Source: Shinella sp. H4-D48 (GTDB lineage Bacteria; Pseudomonadota; Alphaproteobacteria; Rhizobiales; Rhizobiaceae). From it: 64,000 nt of DNA. How positions within the stretch are numbered: position 1 is the stretch's first letter; the number at the start of each line of letters is the position of its first letter. The notes beneath the pieces are model-generated. The model had not been told where the DNA came from. It did no database searches and saw only the letters and a list, made by a program, of their open reading frames with translations. A program made the position numbers and the translations under genes. Shown here piece by piece: positions 44,340-52,553 of the stretch. Location: the NCBI RefSeq assembly GCF_022637395.1, contig NZ_CP093337.1, forward strand, positions 3,060,501 through 3,124,500, in the 5' to 3' direction.

Positions 44340-45452
44340 TTATGACGCGCGGAAATGCTTGGAGAGCTTGAGGCCCTGGGCCTGATAGTTGGAGCCGAGG
44401 CCTGAGCCATAAAGGCCTGCCGGGGCTTCGAGCATGTGCTCGTAAATCAGGCGGCCGACGATCTGGCCGTGTTCGAGGATGAAGGGCACCTCGTGGCTGC
44501 GCACTTCCAGCACTGCGCGGCTGCCGGAACCGCCGGCCGGCGCGTGGCCGAAACCGGGATCGAAGAAGCCGGCGTAGTGCACGCGGAATTCGCCGACCAG
44601 CGGGTCGAACGGCGTCATCTCGGCCGCATAGAGCGGCGGCACATGCACGGCCTCTCGGGAAACGAGGATGTAGAACTCGTCCGGATCGAGGATCAGCTCG
44701 TTGCGGCCGCGGCTGAACAGCGGCTCCCAAAAGTCGAAGATGTCATGCTGGTTCTTGCGATCGACATCGACGACGGAAGTGTGATGCTTCCCGCGATAGC
44801 CGATCAGGCCGTCCGGCCCCGTGCCCTTGAGATCGATCGACAGGGCGATGCCGCCGCCGGAGACATTCGGCGTTTCGCTGGCGACGAGCGTGTCGCTGAC
44901 ATGCAGCGCCGTGAGCTCGTTTTCGCTGAGAAGCGCATTGCCCTTGCGGAAGCGGATCTGCGACAGGCGCGAGCCGCGGCGCACCACGATGGGGAACGTT
45001 CGCGGGGAGATTTCCAGATAGAGCGGGCCGGAATAGCCGGCCGGGATCTTGTCGAATTCCTGTGCCCGGTCGGTGATGACGCGGGTGAAGATATCGAGGC
45101 GGCCGGTGGAGCTCTTCGGATTTGCCGACGCAGCCAGTTCGGCCGGCAGGTCGAGGCTTTCCATCAGCGGCACGATATAGACGCAGCCGGTTTCCAGCAC
45201 CGCGCCCTCGCTGAGATCGATGACGTGCAGCTGCAGGCGGTCGAGCTTGTCGGCGACGAGATGGGACGGGCCGGGCAGGAAGCTGGCCCGCACGCGAAAC
45301 GCCTTGGCGCCAAGGCGCAGATCGAGGCTCGCCGGCTGGATCTGATCGTCATCCAGCGCGGCTTCGCTTTTCAGCCGCCCGCTTTCGAACAAGCCGCGGA
45401 TGGCGTTGTCCGCCAGAATGCCCGTGCTGCGCACCACAGAAGCCATAGTCAT
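44340..45452 (-). CDS. dcd: 2'-deoxycytidine 5'-triphosphate deaminase (double-length)
   Basis: The 370-residue protein converts dCTP to dUTP for thymidylate synthesis. The N-terminal half has the family start (GILADNAIRGLFESG and QIQPASLDLRLG) and ANPKSSTGRLDIFTRVI with the catalytic-type residues. The second half has a related trimeric dUTPase-like barrel with GFFDPGFGHAPAGGSGSRAVLEVRSHEVPFILEHGQ spread over its core. E. coli Dcd is about half this length; the doubled form is usual in Hyphomicrobiales. ATG codons at 45452 and 45446 are both possible starts. It is divergent from the riboswitch-controlled metZ. Confidence 0.93.
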   Translation of the reverse strand: MTMASVVRSTGILADNAIRGLFESGRLKSEAALDDDQIQPASLDLRLGAKAFRVRASFLPGPSHLVADKLDRLQLHVIDLSEGAVLETGCVYIVPLMESLDLPAELAASANPKSSTGRLDIFTRVITDRAQEFDKIPAGYSGPLYLEISPRTFPIVVRRGSRLSQIRFRKGNALLSENELTALHVSDTLVASETPNVSGGGIALSIDLKGTGPDGLIGYRGKHHTSVVDVDRKNQHDIFDFWEPLFSRGRNELILDPDEFYILVSREAVHVPPLYAAEMTPFDPLVGEFRVHYAGFFDPGFGHAPAGGSGSRAVLEVRSHEVPFILEHGQIVGRLIYEHMLEAPAGLYGSGLGSNYQAQGLKLSKHFRAS

Positions 45453-45494
45453 ACCGTCCCGTCAGAAGCCCCGCACAAAACCAAATGCCGGCAA

Positions 45495-45523
45495 TTGACG
45501 CAAGCGCGGGCGCGCAGTATTAG
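45495..45523 (+). promoter_or_regulatory. Promoter of the SAM-II/metZ transcript
   Basis: TTGACG (45495-45500), 17 bases, then TATTAG (45518-45523) form a good sigma-70 promoter. The start site would fall near 45530, directly before the riboswitch. Confidence 0.75.
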
Positions 45524-45532
45524 CAGATTATC

Positions 45533-45588
45533 CCGTGGTGATTTGGCCGGCCGGCTTGCAGCCACGTAAAACAAGTAGCTAAAAAGGC
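45533..45588 (+). promoter_or_regulatory. SAM-II riboswitch
   Basis: The stretch matches the SAM-II (metA motif) consensus: CGTGGTGATTTG, then a P1 stem-loop with CCGGCTTGCAGCCACGT, then AAACAAGTAGCTAAAAAG, which folds back as a pseudoknot. It senses S-adenosylmethionine and lowers expression of the metZ gene that starts at 45647. This RNA class is found mainly in alphaproteobacteria before met genes. Confidence 0.95.
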
Positions 45589-45599
45589 CGGGTTCGAAA

Positions 45600-45627
45600 C
45601 CGGCTTGCTTTTGCGGCCGGTTTTTTT
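45600..45627 (+). terminator. Terminator hairpin in the metZ leader
   Basis: CCGGCTTGC (45600-45608) and GCGGCCGG (45613-45620) pair around a TTTT loop and are followed by seven T. Its left arm is also part of a GCCGG/CCGGC hairpin (45587-45604), so the two folds exclude each other. This suggests control of transcription termination by the riboswitch just upstream. Confidence 0.75.
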
Positions 45628-45646
45628 GTTTGAAGGCGACGATCAC

Positions 45647-46831
45647 ATGAGCAAGTCCTGGCGCCCGGCCACCCAACTCGTTCACGGCGGAACCACCCGC
45701 TCCCAGCACGGCGAAACCGCCGAAGCCATCTTCCTGACGCAGGGCTTTGTCTATGACACGTCCGCTGCGGCCGAAGCCCGATTCAAGGGCGAGACGGACG
45801 GTTTCATCTACGCCCGTTACGGCAGCCCGACCAACGACATGTTCGAAAAGCGCATGTGCATGCTGGAAGGCGCCGAAGACGCCCGCGCCACCGCCTCCGG
45901 TATGGCCGCCGTATCCGCCGCGATCCTCTGCCAGCTCAAGGCCGGCGACCACATCGTCGCCGCGCGTGCACTGTTCGGGTCCTGCCGCTGGGTCGTCGAA
46001 ACGCTTGCGCCGAAATACGGCATCGAATGCACGCTGATCGACGGCCGCGACCTCGCCAACTGGGAAGGCGCGATCCGCAAGAACACCAAGGTGTTCTTCC
46101 TCGAAAGCCCGACCAACCCGACCCTGGAGGTCATCGACATCGCAGGCGTGGCAAAGCTCGCCAACCAGATCGGCGCGAAGGTGGTGGTCGACAACGTGTT
46201 TGCCACGCCGCTCTTCCAGAAGCCGCTGGAGCTTGGCGCGCATGTCGTCGTCTACTCCGCCACCAAGCATATCGACGGCCAGGGCCGATGCCTCGGCGGC
46301 GTCGTTCTGTCGGACAAGCAGTGGATCGACGAGAACCTGCACGACTACTTCCGCCATACCGGCCCGGCCATGTCGCCGTTCAATGCCTGGACGCTGCTGA
46401 AGGGTATCGAGACGCTGCCGCTGCGTGTGAAGCAGCAGACGGAGAATGCCAGCCGTATCGCCGATTTCCTCGCCGACCAGACGCAGGTCGCCCGCGTGAT
46501 CTATCCCGGTCGCAAGGACCATCCGCAGGCCGATATCATCGCCAAGCAGATGACAGGCGGTTCGACGCTCGTCTGCTTCGAGATGAAGGGCGGCAAGGAG
46601 GCGGCGTTCGCGCTGCAGGATGCGCTCGAGGTGGTGAAGATCTCCAACAATCTCGGCGATGCCAAGAGCCTGATCACGCATCCGGCGACGACGACGCACA
46701 AGAACCTGACAGACGAGGCGCGCGCCGAGCTCGGCATCTCTGACGGCACCGTGCGCCTGTCGGCCGGCATCGAGGACAGCGACGACCTGATCGAGGATTT
46801 CGCCCGCGCGCTCTCCAAGGTCCAAGCCTGA
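45647..46831 (+). CDS. metZ: O-succinylhomoserine sulfhydrylase
   Basis: The 394-residue PLP enzyme makes homocysteine directly from O-succinylhomoserine and sulfide in methionine synthesis. It belongs to the Cys/Met metabolism family: FIYARYGSPTNDMFE, GMAAVSAAILCQL, the ESPTNPTLEV motif, and YSATKHIDGQGRCLGG with the PLP lysine (about 209), then RLSAGIEDSDDLIEDF at the C-terminus. GAAGGCGACGATCAC precedes the ATG. Expression is set by the SAM-II riboswitch and terminator upstream, so it falls when SAM is plentiful. Confidence 0.96.
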   Translation: MSKSWRPATQLVHGGTTRSQHGETAEAIFLTQGFVYDTSAAAEARFKGETDGFIYARYGSPTNDMFEKRMCMLEGAEDARATASGMAAVSAAILCQLKAGDHIVAARALFGSCRWVVETLAPKYGIECTLIDGRDLANWEGAIRKNTKVFFLESPTNPTLEVIDIAGVAKLANQIGAKVVVDNVFATPLFQKPLELGAHVVVYSATKHIDGQGRCLGGVVLSDKQWIDENLHDYFRHTGPAMSPFNAWTLLKGIETLPLRVKQQTENASRIADFLADQTQVARVIYPGRKDHPQADIIAKQMTGGSTLVCFEMKGGKEAAFALQDALEVVKISNNLGDAKSLITHPATTTHKNLTDEARAELGISDGTVRLSAGIEDSDDLIEDFARALSKVQA

Positions 46832-46857
46832 TCCCGCCAGGATTGAAAAATGAAAGA

Positions 46858-46886
46858 GGGCACCGGCTGCAAGGCCGGTGCCCTTT
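46858..46886 (+). terminator. Intrinsic terminator after metZ
   Basis: A perfect 10-bp stem, GGGCACCGGC (46858-46867) with GCCGGTGCCC (46874-46883), and a six-base loop are followed by TTT. It lies 26 bases after the metZ stop. Confidence 0.85.
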
Positions 46887-46952
46887 GCGCTTCTCCTTGA
46901 CGAAACCGTATTCGTGTAGAATAGCAGGGGTTGTTAAGTTCAAGGCTTGCCC

Positions 46953-47345
46953 ATGTATCGTGCGCTGACCCGCGACATCGAAGTGACCGTCGAGCCATAT
47001 TATCTGGCCGATCAGTCCGATCCCGACGACAGCCGCTATGTCTGGGGATACCGGGTCGTCATTTCCAACCACTCCGACATCGCCGTGCGTCTGGTGACGC
47101 GCTATTGGCACATCACCGACCAGAACGGACAGGTGGACGAGGTGAACGGGCCGGGCGTGATCGGCGAACAGCCGGTGCTCAGGCCCGGCGACACCTATGA
47201 ATATTCATCCGGCTGCCCGCTGGAAACGCCGTCCGGCATCATGTTCGGCCGCTACCGTATGGAAGCGGAAAACGGCGAAGCCTTCGACGTCGCCATTCCC
47301 GCCTTTTCGCTGGACACGCCGGGGCAGGCACGCACGCTGAATTGA
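46953..47345 (+). CDS. apaG: ApaG family protein
   Basis: The 130-residue protein is ApaG over its full length, with [30 protein letters not shown] split at the start of the fibronectin-like fold, YWHITDQNG, and [34 protein letters not shown] spanning its conserved second half. ApaG is linked to cobalt/magnesium handling and to polyphosphate- or dinucleotide-binding, but its action is unproven. The ATG at 46953 is preferred over a TTG two codons upstream because AAGG stands seven bases before it. A RIME-like hairpin follows its stop. Confidence 0.94.
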   Translation: MYRALTRDIEVTVEPYYLADQSDPDDSRYVWGYRVVISNHSDIAVRLVTRYWHITDQNGQVDEVNGPGVIGEQPVLRPGDTYEYSSGCPLETPSGIMFGRYRMEAENGEAFDVAIPAFSLDTPGQARTLN

Positions 47346-47359
47346 GGGATGGGGTGGGC

Positions 47360-47427
47360 CCCCCTCATCCGGCTGCCGCTCCCTTCTCCCCGAGGGGAGA
47401 AGGTGGCCGACAGGCCGGATGAAGGGG
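47360..47427. repeat. RIME-like palindromic repeat between apaG and hslO
   Basis: Its centre is a perfect palindrome of arms CCTTCTCCCC (47382-47391) and GGGGAGAAGG (47394-47403), with outer arms CCCTCATCCGG and CCGGATGAAGGGG. It is related to the repeats at 25274-25374 and 26663-26736. It lies between two converging genes and may also act as a two-way terminator. Confidence 0.7.
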
Positions 47428-47439
47428 ATGCCGCAGCTT

Positions 47440-48438
47440 CTACTGCGGCAAAACCTCTGCGGCTTCGAAGCGATAGGTGGTCGAGCAGAACTCGCAGGTG
47501 ACAGCGATCTCGCCTTTTTCATCCGCCGTATGGGCGATCTCGTCGGCACTGAGCGCCGCCAGCACACCTTTCAGCTTTTCGCGCGAGCACGAGCAGCGGT
47601 CGAAGACCTGCTGCGGCGGGTAGACCCGCACGCCGCGCTCGTGGAACAGGCGAAACAGCAGCCGTTCGGTGCCGACATTCGGGTCCGTCAGCTCATCCGC
47701 ATCGATTGTTTCGACCATGGCCTTGGCCTCGGCCCAATGATCATCTTCATCGATCCTGTGGCCGGCGTCGTCGCCGTCACCGCCGGGAAGATCGGCCTGG
47801 CGCATGCGCTCGGGTGATTGCGGCAGGAACTGCGCGACCATGCCGCCGGCACGCCAGCGATGACGCGCCTTGCCATCGGCATCACGGTCGTACAGCTCGG
47901 CGACGCCAAGGCGCACCTTGGTCGGGATCTGCTCCGATTGGCGGAAATAGACGCCGGCGATCTCTTCCAGCGTATGGCCGTCGAGCGGAACGATGCCCTG
48001 GTAGCGCTGCATATGCGCGCCCTGATCGATGGTGAAGGCAAGGATGCCCTTGCCGAGCAGCTCATGCGGCTCGGTCGCGCCGGCAGCGATGGCGGCATCG
48101 AGCGCGGCCTGATCGAAGCGCGCATAGGCGCGCACATCCTGCGGCGCGGAGAAATCCGCGACGAGCAGGTCGACCGGGCCATCGCCCTTGGTCTGCACGA
48201 TCAGCTTGCCTTCGAATTTCAGCGAGGTTCCGAGAAGCACGGTCAGCGCGATGGCTTCCGCCAGCAGGCGGGCCACGGGTGCGGGATAATCATGCCGGCC
48301 GAGAATGGTATCCAGCATCGGGCCGAGCTGCACGGCGCGGCCGCGCACATCCAGGCCCTCGACCTGGAACGGCAGGACGTGGTCATCGCCGGCATAGCCG
48401 GGTTCACCGAGTTTCAGGGCGGTTTCCGCCATCATCAT
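47440..48438 (-). CDS. hslO: Hsp33 redox-regulated chaperone
   Basis: The 332-residue cytoplasmic chaperone has the Hsp33 N-terminal domain (HVLPFQVEGLDVRGRAVQLG opening; LLGKGILAFTID) and the C-terminal zinc redox switch with four cysteines: CSC in DRCSCSREKL and CEFC in VTCEFCSTTY. Oxidation of these cysteines activates holding of unfolded proteins. Rhizobial forms carry an acidic insertion near the middle (GGDGDDAGHRIDEDDH), seen here. Three adjacent ATG codons (48438, 48435, 48432) can serve as start behind AAGGAGTAGA. It is 190 bases upstream of the argF stop on the same strand order, after argF. Confidence 0.95.
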   Translation of the reverse strand: MMMAETALKLGEPGYAGDDHVLPFQVEGLDVRGRAVQLGPMLDTILGRHDYPAPVARLLAEAIALTVLLGTSLKFEGKLIVQTKGDGPVDLLVADFSAPQDVRAYARFDQAALDAAIAAGATEPHELLGKGILAFTIDQGAHMQRYQGIVPLDGHTLEEIAGVYFRQSEQIPTKVRLGVAELYDRDADGKARHRWRAGGMVAQFLPQSPERMRQADLPGGDGDDAGHRIDEDDHWAEAKAMVETIDADELTDPNVGTERLLFRLFHERGVRVYPPQQVFDRCSCSREKLKGVLAALSADEIAHTADEKGEIAVTCEFCSTTYRFEAAEVLPQ

Positions 48439-48628
48439 TCTACTCCTTCACGCGCCGCGATACCGGCGGGCGCCAGGCCCGGCCGCTTGGGGCAGCACTC
48501 TATCGTGATTGCGCATTTGCCGGCCGGGATCATTCCATACCAGGCGGGCATGCGCCAGTGAAAGCGCCTTGCGACGCCTCTGCGATAGGCCCTAGATCGT
48601 GCCGCCAGCGCCGTTTTTCAAGACGGCC

Positions 48629-49540
48629 TCAAACGGCTCCGAAGCACCAGGCGAGGATGGACTTCTGTGCGTGCAGGCGGTTTTCGGCCTCATCGAAAAC
48701 CACCGACTGCGGGCCGTCGATAACCTCGTCGGTGACTTCCTCGCCGCGATGGGCGGGCAGGCAGTGCATGAAGAGCGCATCCTTGCCGGCACGCGCCATG
48801 AGCTGCGGATTGACCTGATAGGGCTGGAAGATGTTGTGGCCGCGGGCGCGATGCTCCTGGTTCATCGAAACCCAGGTGTCGGTAACAACGAGATCGGCAC
48901 CGTCGACCATCGCCTCGGCATCGTGCCCGAGCAGGATATTGCCGCCGTTGTCGCGCGCCCAGTTGAGGATCTTGTCATCCGGCTCGGAACCCATCGGCAC
49001 GGCCATCTTCATGGTGTAGCCGAAGCGGGCCGAGCCCTCCACGAAGGAGTGCAGCACGTTGTTGCCATCGCCCGTCCAGGTGAAGGTCTTGCCCTTGCTC
49101 GAACCGCGATGCTCCTCGAAGGTCATGACATCGGCCATGATCTGGCAGGGATGCGTGAGATCCGTCAGCGCATTGATGACCGGCACCGTGGCGTGCTCCG
49201 CCAGTTCCAGCAGGCGTGCATGATCCGTCGTGCGGATCATGATGGCGTCGACATAGCGCGACAGGACCTTGGCCGTGTCGCCGATCGTCTCGGCGCGGCC
49301 GAGCTGCATTTCCGTGCCCGACAGGAACAGCGTCTCACCGCCGAGCTGGCGCATGCCGACGTCGAACGAAACGCGCGTGCGGGTGGAGGGTTTCTCGAAG
49401 ATCATGGCAAGCATCTTACCGGCCAAAGGCTTGGCTTCGGTGCCCGCCTTGTTGGCGGCCTTTCGCGCATGCGCATCGTCCATGATGACGCGGAGATCGC
49501 TTTCCGAAACGGCGGAAAGATCGAGAAAATGCTTGGCCAT
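48629..49540 (-). CDS. argF: Ornithine carbamoyltransferase
   Basis: The 303-residue cytoplasmic enzyme joins carbamoyl phosphate and ornithine to citrulline in arginine synthesis. Family motifs are [12 protein letters not shown] (carbamoyl phosphate site, about 49-60), [26 protein letters not shown], and the ornithine-site [11 protein letters not shown] (about 264) with active-site Cys. AGGATACATC precedes the ATG. It follows argD by 29 bases, so the two form an operon transcribed from the promoter before argD. Confidence 0.97.
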   Translation of the reverse strand: MAKHFLDLSAVSESDLRVIMDDAHARKAANKAGTEAKPLAGKMLAMIFEKPSTRTRVSFDVGMRQLGGETLFLSGTEMQLGRAETIGDTAKVLSRYVDAIMIRTTDHARLLELAEHATVPVINALTDLTHPCQIMADVMTFEEHRGSSKGKTFTWTGDGNNVLHSFVEGSARFGYTMKMAVPMGSEPDDKILNWARDNGGNILLGHDAEAMVDGADLVVTDTWVSMNQEHRARGHNIFQPYQVNPQLMARAGKDALFMHCLPAHRGEEVTDEVIDGPQSVVFDEAENRLHAQKSILAWCFGAV

Positions 49541-49569
49541 GATGTATCCTGTCCCAGTCCCTTGTGCGC

Positions 49570-50760
49570 TCAGGCAGCCTTGGCGGCGCTCAGCTTCTCG
49601 GCGGCCCGCTCGATGCGGGCGAGCCCTTCGCGTGCATCTTCCGCCGTGGTGATCAGCGGCGGCAGAAGGCGCAGCACATTGTCGCCCGCCGGCACGGCAA
49701 GCAGCTTTTCGGCGCGAACCGCCTTCAGGAGATCGGCGACCGGAATGCGCGCCTTGATGCCGAGCATCAGGCCCTCGCCGCGCACATCCTCGATGATGTC
49801 GGGGAAGCGGTCCTGAAGCGCCGCGAGGCCCTGGCGGAAGACCAGCGCGACATCGCGCACATGCTCCAGGAAGCCATCGGCGAGCACCACGTCGAGCACG
49901 GCATTGCCGACGGCCATGGCGAGCGGATTGCCGCCATAGGTGGAGCCGTGCGTGCCGGCCACCATGCCGGATGCCGCTTCGGCCGTCGCAAGGCACGCAC
50001 CGAGCGGGAAACCGCCGCCAATGCCCTTGGCGATTGCCATGATATCGGGCGCAACGCCGGAATGCTCATAGGCGAAGAAGCGGCCCGTGCGGCCAACGCC
50101 CGTCTGCACCTCGTCGAGGATGAGCAGCAGGCCGTATTCGTCGCAGAGCTGGCGCAGCTCCTGCATGAACTCCTTCGGCACCGGCCTGAGGCCGCCCTCG
50201 CCTTGAACGGGCTCGATCAGGATTGCGGCGGTTTCCTCGGTGATCGCGTCCTTTACGGCGGCGATATCGCCGAAGGGAACCTTCAGGAAGCCCGGCGCCT
50301 TGGGGCCGAAGCCCTCGATGTACTTTTCCTGTCCGCCCGCGGCGATGGTCGCGATCGTGCGGCCATGAAACGCGCCTTCGAAGGTTATGATGTGGTATTT
50401 GCCGGGATGCCCCTTGGCGAAATGGTATCGGCGCGCGGTCTTGATCGCGCATTCCAGCGCTTCCGCACCTGAATTGGTGAAGAACACCTTTTCCGCGAAG
50501 GTTGCGTCCGTCAGCCGACGGCCGAGGCTTTCCTGACCCGGAATCTCGTAGAGGTTGGAGAGGTGCCAGACCTTGTCGGCCTGCTCCTTCAGCGCGGAAA
50601 CGAGATGGGGATGACCATGCCCAAGCGAACTGACGGCCACGCCGGCGGCGAAATCGAGATATCGGTCGCCCTTCTCGTCGATCAGCCAGACGCCCTCCCC
50701 GTGCGTGAACCGGAGCGGCGCACGCATATAGGTTTCATAGAGCGGCGCGGCATCGGCCAT
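49570..50760 (-). CDS. argD: Acetylornithine aminotransferase
   Basis: The 396-residue PLP enzyme transaminates N-acetylornithine in arginine synthesis (and may act on succinyl-diaminopimelate intermediates). It has the class III aminotransferase features: [39 protein letters not shown] and the PLP lysine in [17 protein letters not shown] (about 253), followed by [11 protein letters not shown]. The start at [11 protein letters not shown] follows TTGGAGGATACGCGCC. It is the first gene of argDF and has its own promoter plus a hairpin in the leader. Confidence 0.97.
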   Translation of the reverse strand: MADAAPLYETYMRAPLRFTHGEGVWLIDEKGDRYLDFAAGVAVSSLGHGHPHLVSALKEQADKVWHLSNLYEIPGQESLGRRLTDATFAEKVFFTNSGAEALECAIKTARRYHFAKGHPGKYHIITFEGAFHGRTIATIAAGGQEKYIEGFGPKAPGFLKVPFGDIAAVKDAITEETAAILIEPVQGEGGLRPVPKEFMQELRQLCDEYGLLLILDEVQTGVGRTGRFFAYEHSGVAPDIMAIAKGIGGGFPLGACLATAEAASGMVAGTHGSTYGGNPLAMAVGNAVLDVVLADGFLEHVRDVALVFRQGLAALQDRFPDIIEDVRGEGLMLGIKARIPVADLLKAVRAEKLLAVPAGDNVLRLLPPLITTAEDAREGLARIERAAEKLSAAKAA

Positions 50761-50823
50761 GGCGCGTATCCTCCAAAAGGGATGCGGAAAAGAAATTCGG
50801 GGGCTTGACTTTCCGATTGCCAG

Positions 50824-50886
50824 AAAAATCAAAAGCCGCCTTGCGGCGGCATGCTGCACTATCTGCATTTCATGTCGTGATGTCAA
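50824..50886 (-). promoter_or_regulatory. argDF promoter with terminator-like leader hairpin
   Basis: On the reverse strand TTGACA (50886-50881), 17 bases, and GATAGT (50863-50858) form a promoter. Right after the expected start site comes GCCGCC-GCAA-GGCGGC (50850-50835) followed by TTTTGATTTTT, which has the form of an intrinsic terminator. About 63 bases then separate it from the argD ATG. It could attenuate argDF transcription or protect the mRNA 5' end. Confidence 0.6.
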
Positions 50887-50931
50887 TAAAATGCATAGCT
50901 CCAAATCGCACTGAACCTCCCGCAAGGTGAG

Positions 50932-51184
50932 GATTCACGGCATCCATGGACAGTGTCGCTATCGAGTCACACCCTACCAGCAAGTTGGGGAAAACTCCGA
51001 AATCGATTCGCACCGATTCCCCCGACTCTTGTCACAGAGTCCCCCGGACTCTAGGTTAAGGGCCAATTACTAGACTGCATGCGGCGGAACTAGTCACCAC
51101 CAGAGTTAGGGCGCTCAGGCTGCGAATTCGTTCGTGGCGCGATGAGGGATTCCTGCATAGCGAGCGCCGAACGGAGACGAGAGC
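50932..51184 (+). promoter_or_regulatory. gcrA upstream region: GANTC cluster and CtrA-like box
   Basis: Eight GANTC sites lie here, starting at 50932, 50964, 51005, 51015, 51024, 51037, 51047 and 51148; five fall within 47 bases. TTAAGGGCCAATTAC (51056-51070) matches the CtrA consensus TTAA-N7-TTAA at all but one base. TTGTCA (51029-51034) with a weak TAGGTT (51052-51057) 17 bases later is a possible promoter, which would place two GANTC sites between its elements and the CtrA box over its -10 and start. GcrA itself acts at methylated GANTC promoters, so autoregulation is a natural inference. No gene lies in the gap 50761-51184. Confidence 0.7.
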
Positions 51185-51724
51185 ATGAACTGGACAGACG
51201 AGCGGGTCGAGAAACTCAAGAAGCTCTGGAGCGAGGGCCTCAGCGCCAGCCAGATCGCTGCGCAGCTCGGCGGCGTGAGCCGCAACGCCGTCATCGGCAA
51301 GGTGCACCGGCTCAACCTGCCGGGCCGCGCCAAGGCTGGCGGCACGCCGGCTTCGGCCCGCCCGAAGCGCCCGGCGGCGACCACCCCGCGCCCCTCGAAC
51401 TTCGCAGCGCGCCCGGCCAACGCCCCCCGCCCGGTCAGCCGGCCGGTGGGCAATGCGCTCACCAAGGACGAAGTCGAAACCGATTTCGACGTACAGACCG
51501 AGAACCTGCCCGTCGTCATCAGCGGCAAGAACGTCGTGGTACCGATGTCGCGCAAGCTGGAACTGACGCAGCTTACCGAGCGCACCTGCAAGTGGCCGAT
51601 CGGCGATCCGCTGAACGACGACTTCCATTTCTGCGGCTGCGAGTCCCCTGACAACTCTCCCTATTGCACCTACCACCAGCGCCTCGCCTACCAGCCTTCG
51701 GCCGAGCGCCGCCGCGCGCGATGA
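51185..51724 (+). CDS. gcrA: Cell-cycle regulator GcrA
   Basis: The 179-residue protein is GcrA, a sigma-70-associated cofactor that activates promoters carrying CcrM-methylated GANTC sites in alphaproteobacteria. The N-terminal DNA-binding helices (MNWTDERVEKLKKLWSEGLS, then GGVSRNAVIGKVHRLNLPGR, about 29-48) are nearly invariant. A Pro/Ala-rich linker follows, then the C-terminal sigma-binding part with a cysteine cluster (TCKWPIG, HFCGCES, PYCTYH). A GGAGACGAGAGC ribosome-binding site precedes the ATG. The upstream region is unusually dense in GANTC. A terminator follows. Confidence 0.98.
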   Translation: MNWTDERVEKLKKLWSEGLSASQIAAQLGGVSRNAVIGKVHRLNLPGRAKAGGTPASARPKRPAATTPRPSNFAARPANAPRPVSRPVGNALTKDEVETDFDVQTENLPVVISGKNVVVPMSRKLELTQLTERTCKWPIGDPLNDDFHFCGCESPDNSPYCTYHQRLAYQPSAERRRAR

Positions 51725-51744
51725 CATTAGCGACAGAAGAATAG

Positions 51745-51774
51745 AAACGGGGCCGGAAGGCTCCGTTTTCGTTT
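51745..51774 (+). terminator. Intrinsic terminator after gcrA
   Basis: AACGGGGCC (51746-51754) and GGCTCCGTT (51759-51767) pair with one G-T wobble around a GGAA loop and lead into TTCGTTT. It lies 21 bases after the gcrA stop. Confidence 0.85.
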
Positions 51775-51800
51775 GTGCGGCAAGTGGCACGCCGAGACGC

Positions 51801-51820
51801 AAACAGGCCCCGAAGGGCCC
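51801..51820 (-). terminator. Possible terminator after phoB
   Basis: On the reverse strand GGCCC-TTCG-GGGCC (51819-51806) is followed by TGTTT, about 30 bases after the phoB stop. The T tract is short, so the call is moderate. Confidence 0.45.
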
Positions 51821-51850
51821 ATTTCCGTCCTTGGGAGGAATTGCGTTCGC

Positions 51851-52534
51851 TCAGGTTTCCAGCGAATAGCCGGCGCCGCGGACTGTGCGGATAACATCCT
51901 GCATGTTGGCGAAGTTGAGCGCCTTGCGCAGACGGCCGACATGCACGTCGACCGTGCGCTCGTCGACATAGATGTCGTGCCCCCAGACACCGTCGAGAAG
52001 CTGCGAGCGCGAGAAGACGCGGCCCGGCGAAGTCATCAGGAATTCCAGGAGGCGGAACTCCGTCGGGCCGAGGCGCACTTCACGCGTGCGGCGATGAACA
52101 CGGTGCGTCTCCCGATCGAGTTCGATATCGCCGCAGCGCAGGACCGTAGAAACCACTTCCGGCTTGGCGCGGCGCAGCATGGCCCGAACGCGGGCGACGA
52201 GTTCCGGCGTGGAGAAGGGCTTGACCACATAGTCGTCCGCACCGGTGGCCAGGCCACGCACGCGTTCGCTCTCCTCGCCGCGCGCCGTCAGCATGATGAT
52301 CGGCAGGCGCTCGGTTTCCGGCCGCTGGCGCAGGCGCCGGCACAGCTCGATGCCGGAAACACCGGGCAGCATCCAGTCAAGGATGAGAAGATCGGGCATG
52401 CGCTCCTGCAAGCGCATCTCCGCCTCGTCGCCGGACAGGATCGTATCCACCTCGAAACCTTCCGCCTCGAGATTGTAACGCAGGAGGACGCTCAGCGCCT
52501 CCTCATCTTCCACGACGGCTATTCTGGGCACCAT
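51851..52534 (-). CDS. phoB: Phosphate regulon response regulator
   Basis: The 227-residue OmpR-type regulator has a receiver domain (VVEDEEAL, phosphoacceptor D53 in LLILDWMLPG, Lys in YVVKPFSTPEL) and a winged-helix DNA-binding domain (about 130-225; FSRSQLLDGVWG, ERTVDVHVGRLRKAL). When phosphorylated by PhoR it binds Pho boxes and turns on phosphate acquisition. The start at MVPRIAVVEDEE matches PhoB; the longer frame upstream overlaps phoU. It closes the cluster phoR-pstSCAB-phoU-phoB, all on the same strand, 19 bases after phoU. Confidence 0.97.
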   Translation of the reverse strand: MVPRIAVVEDEEALSVLLRYNLEAEGFEVDTILSGDEAEMRLQERMPDLLILDWMLPGVSGIELCRRLRQRPETERLPIIMLTARGEESERVRGLATGADDYVVKPFSTPELVARVRAMLRRAKPEVVSTVLRCGDIELDRETHRVHRRTREVRLGPTEFRLLEFLMTSPGRVFSRSQLLDGVWGHDIYVDERTVDVHVGRLRKALNFANMQDVIRTVRGAGYSLET

Positions 52535-52553
52535 GTAGCGAACCCTATCCAGT

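Noticed and set aside
48592-48628. GCCGTTT/AAACGGC repeat after argF as terminator
   Set aside because: The 14-base loop is large, the stem short and no T tract follows on the argF strand.
51029-51037. TTGTCACAG before gcrA as a DnaA box
   Set aside because: It matches the box TTATCCACA at only seven of nine positions and has no companion boxes, so an origin or DnaA control is not supported.
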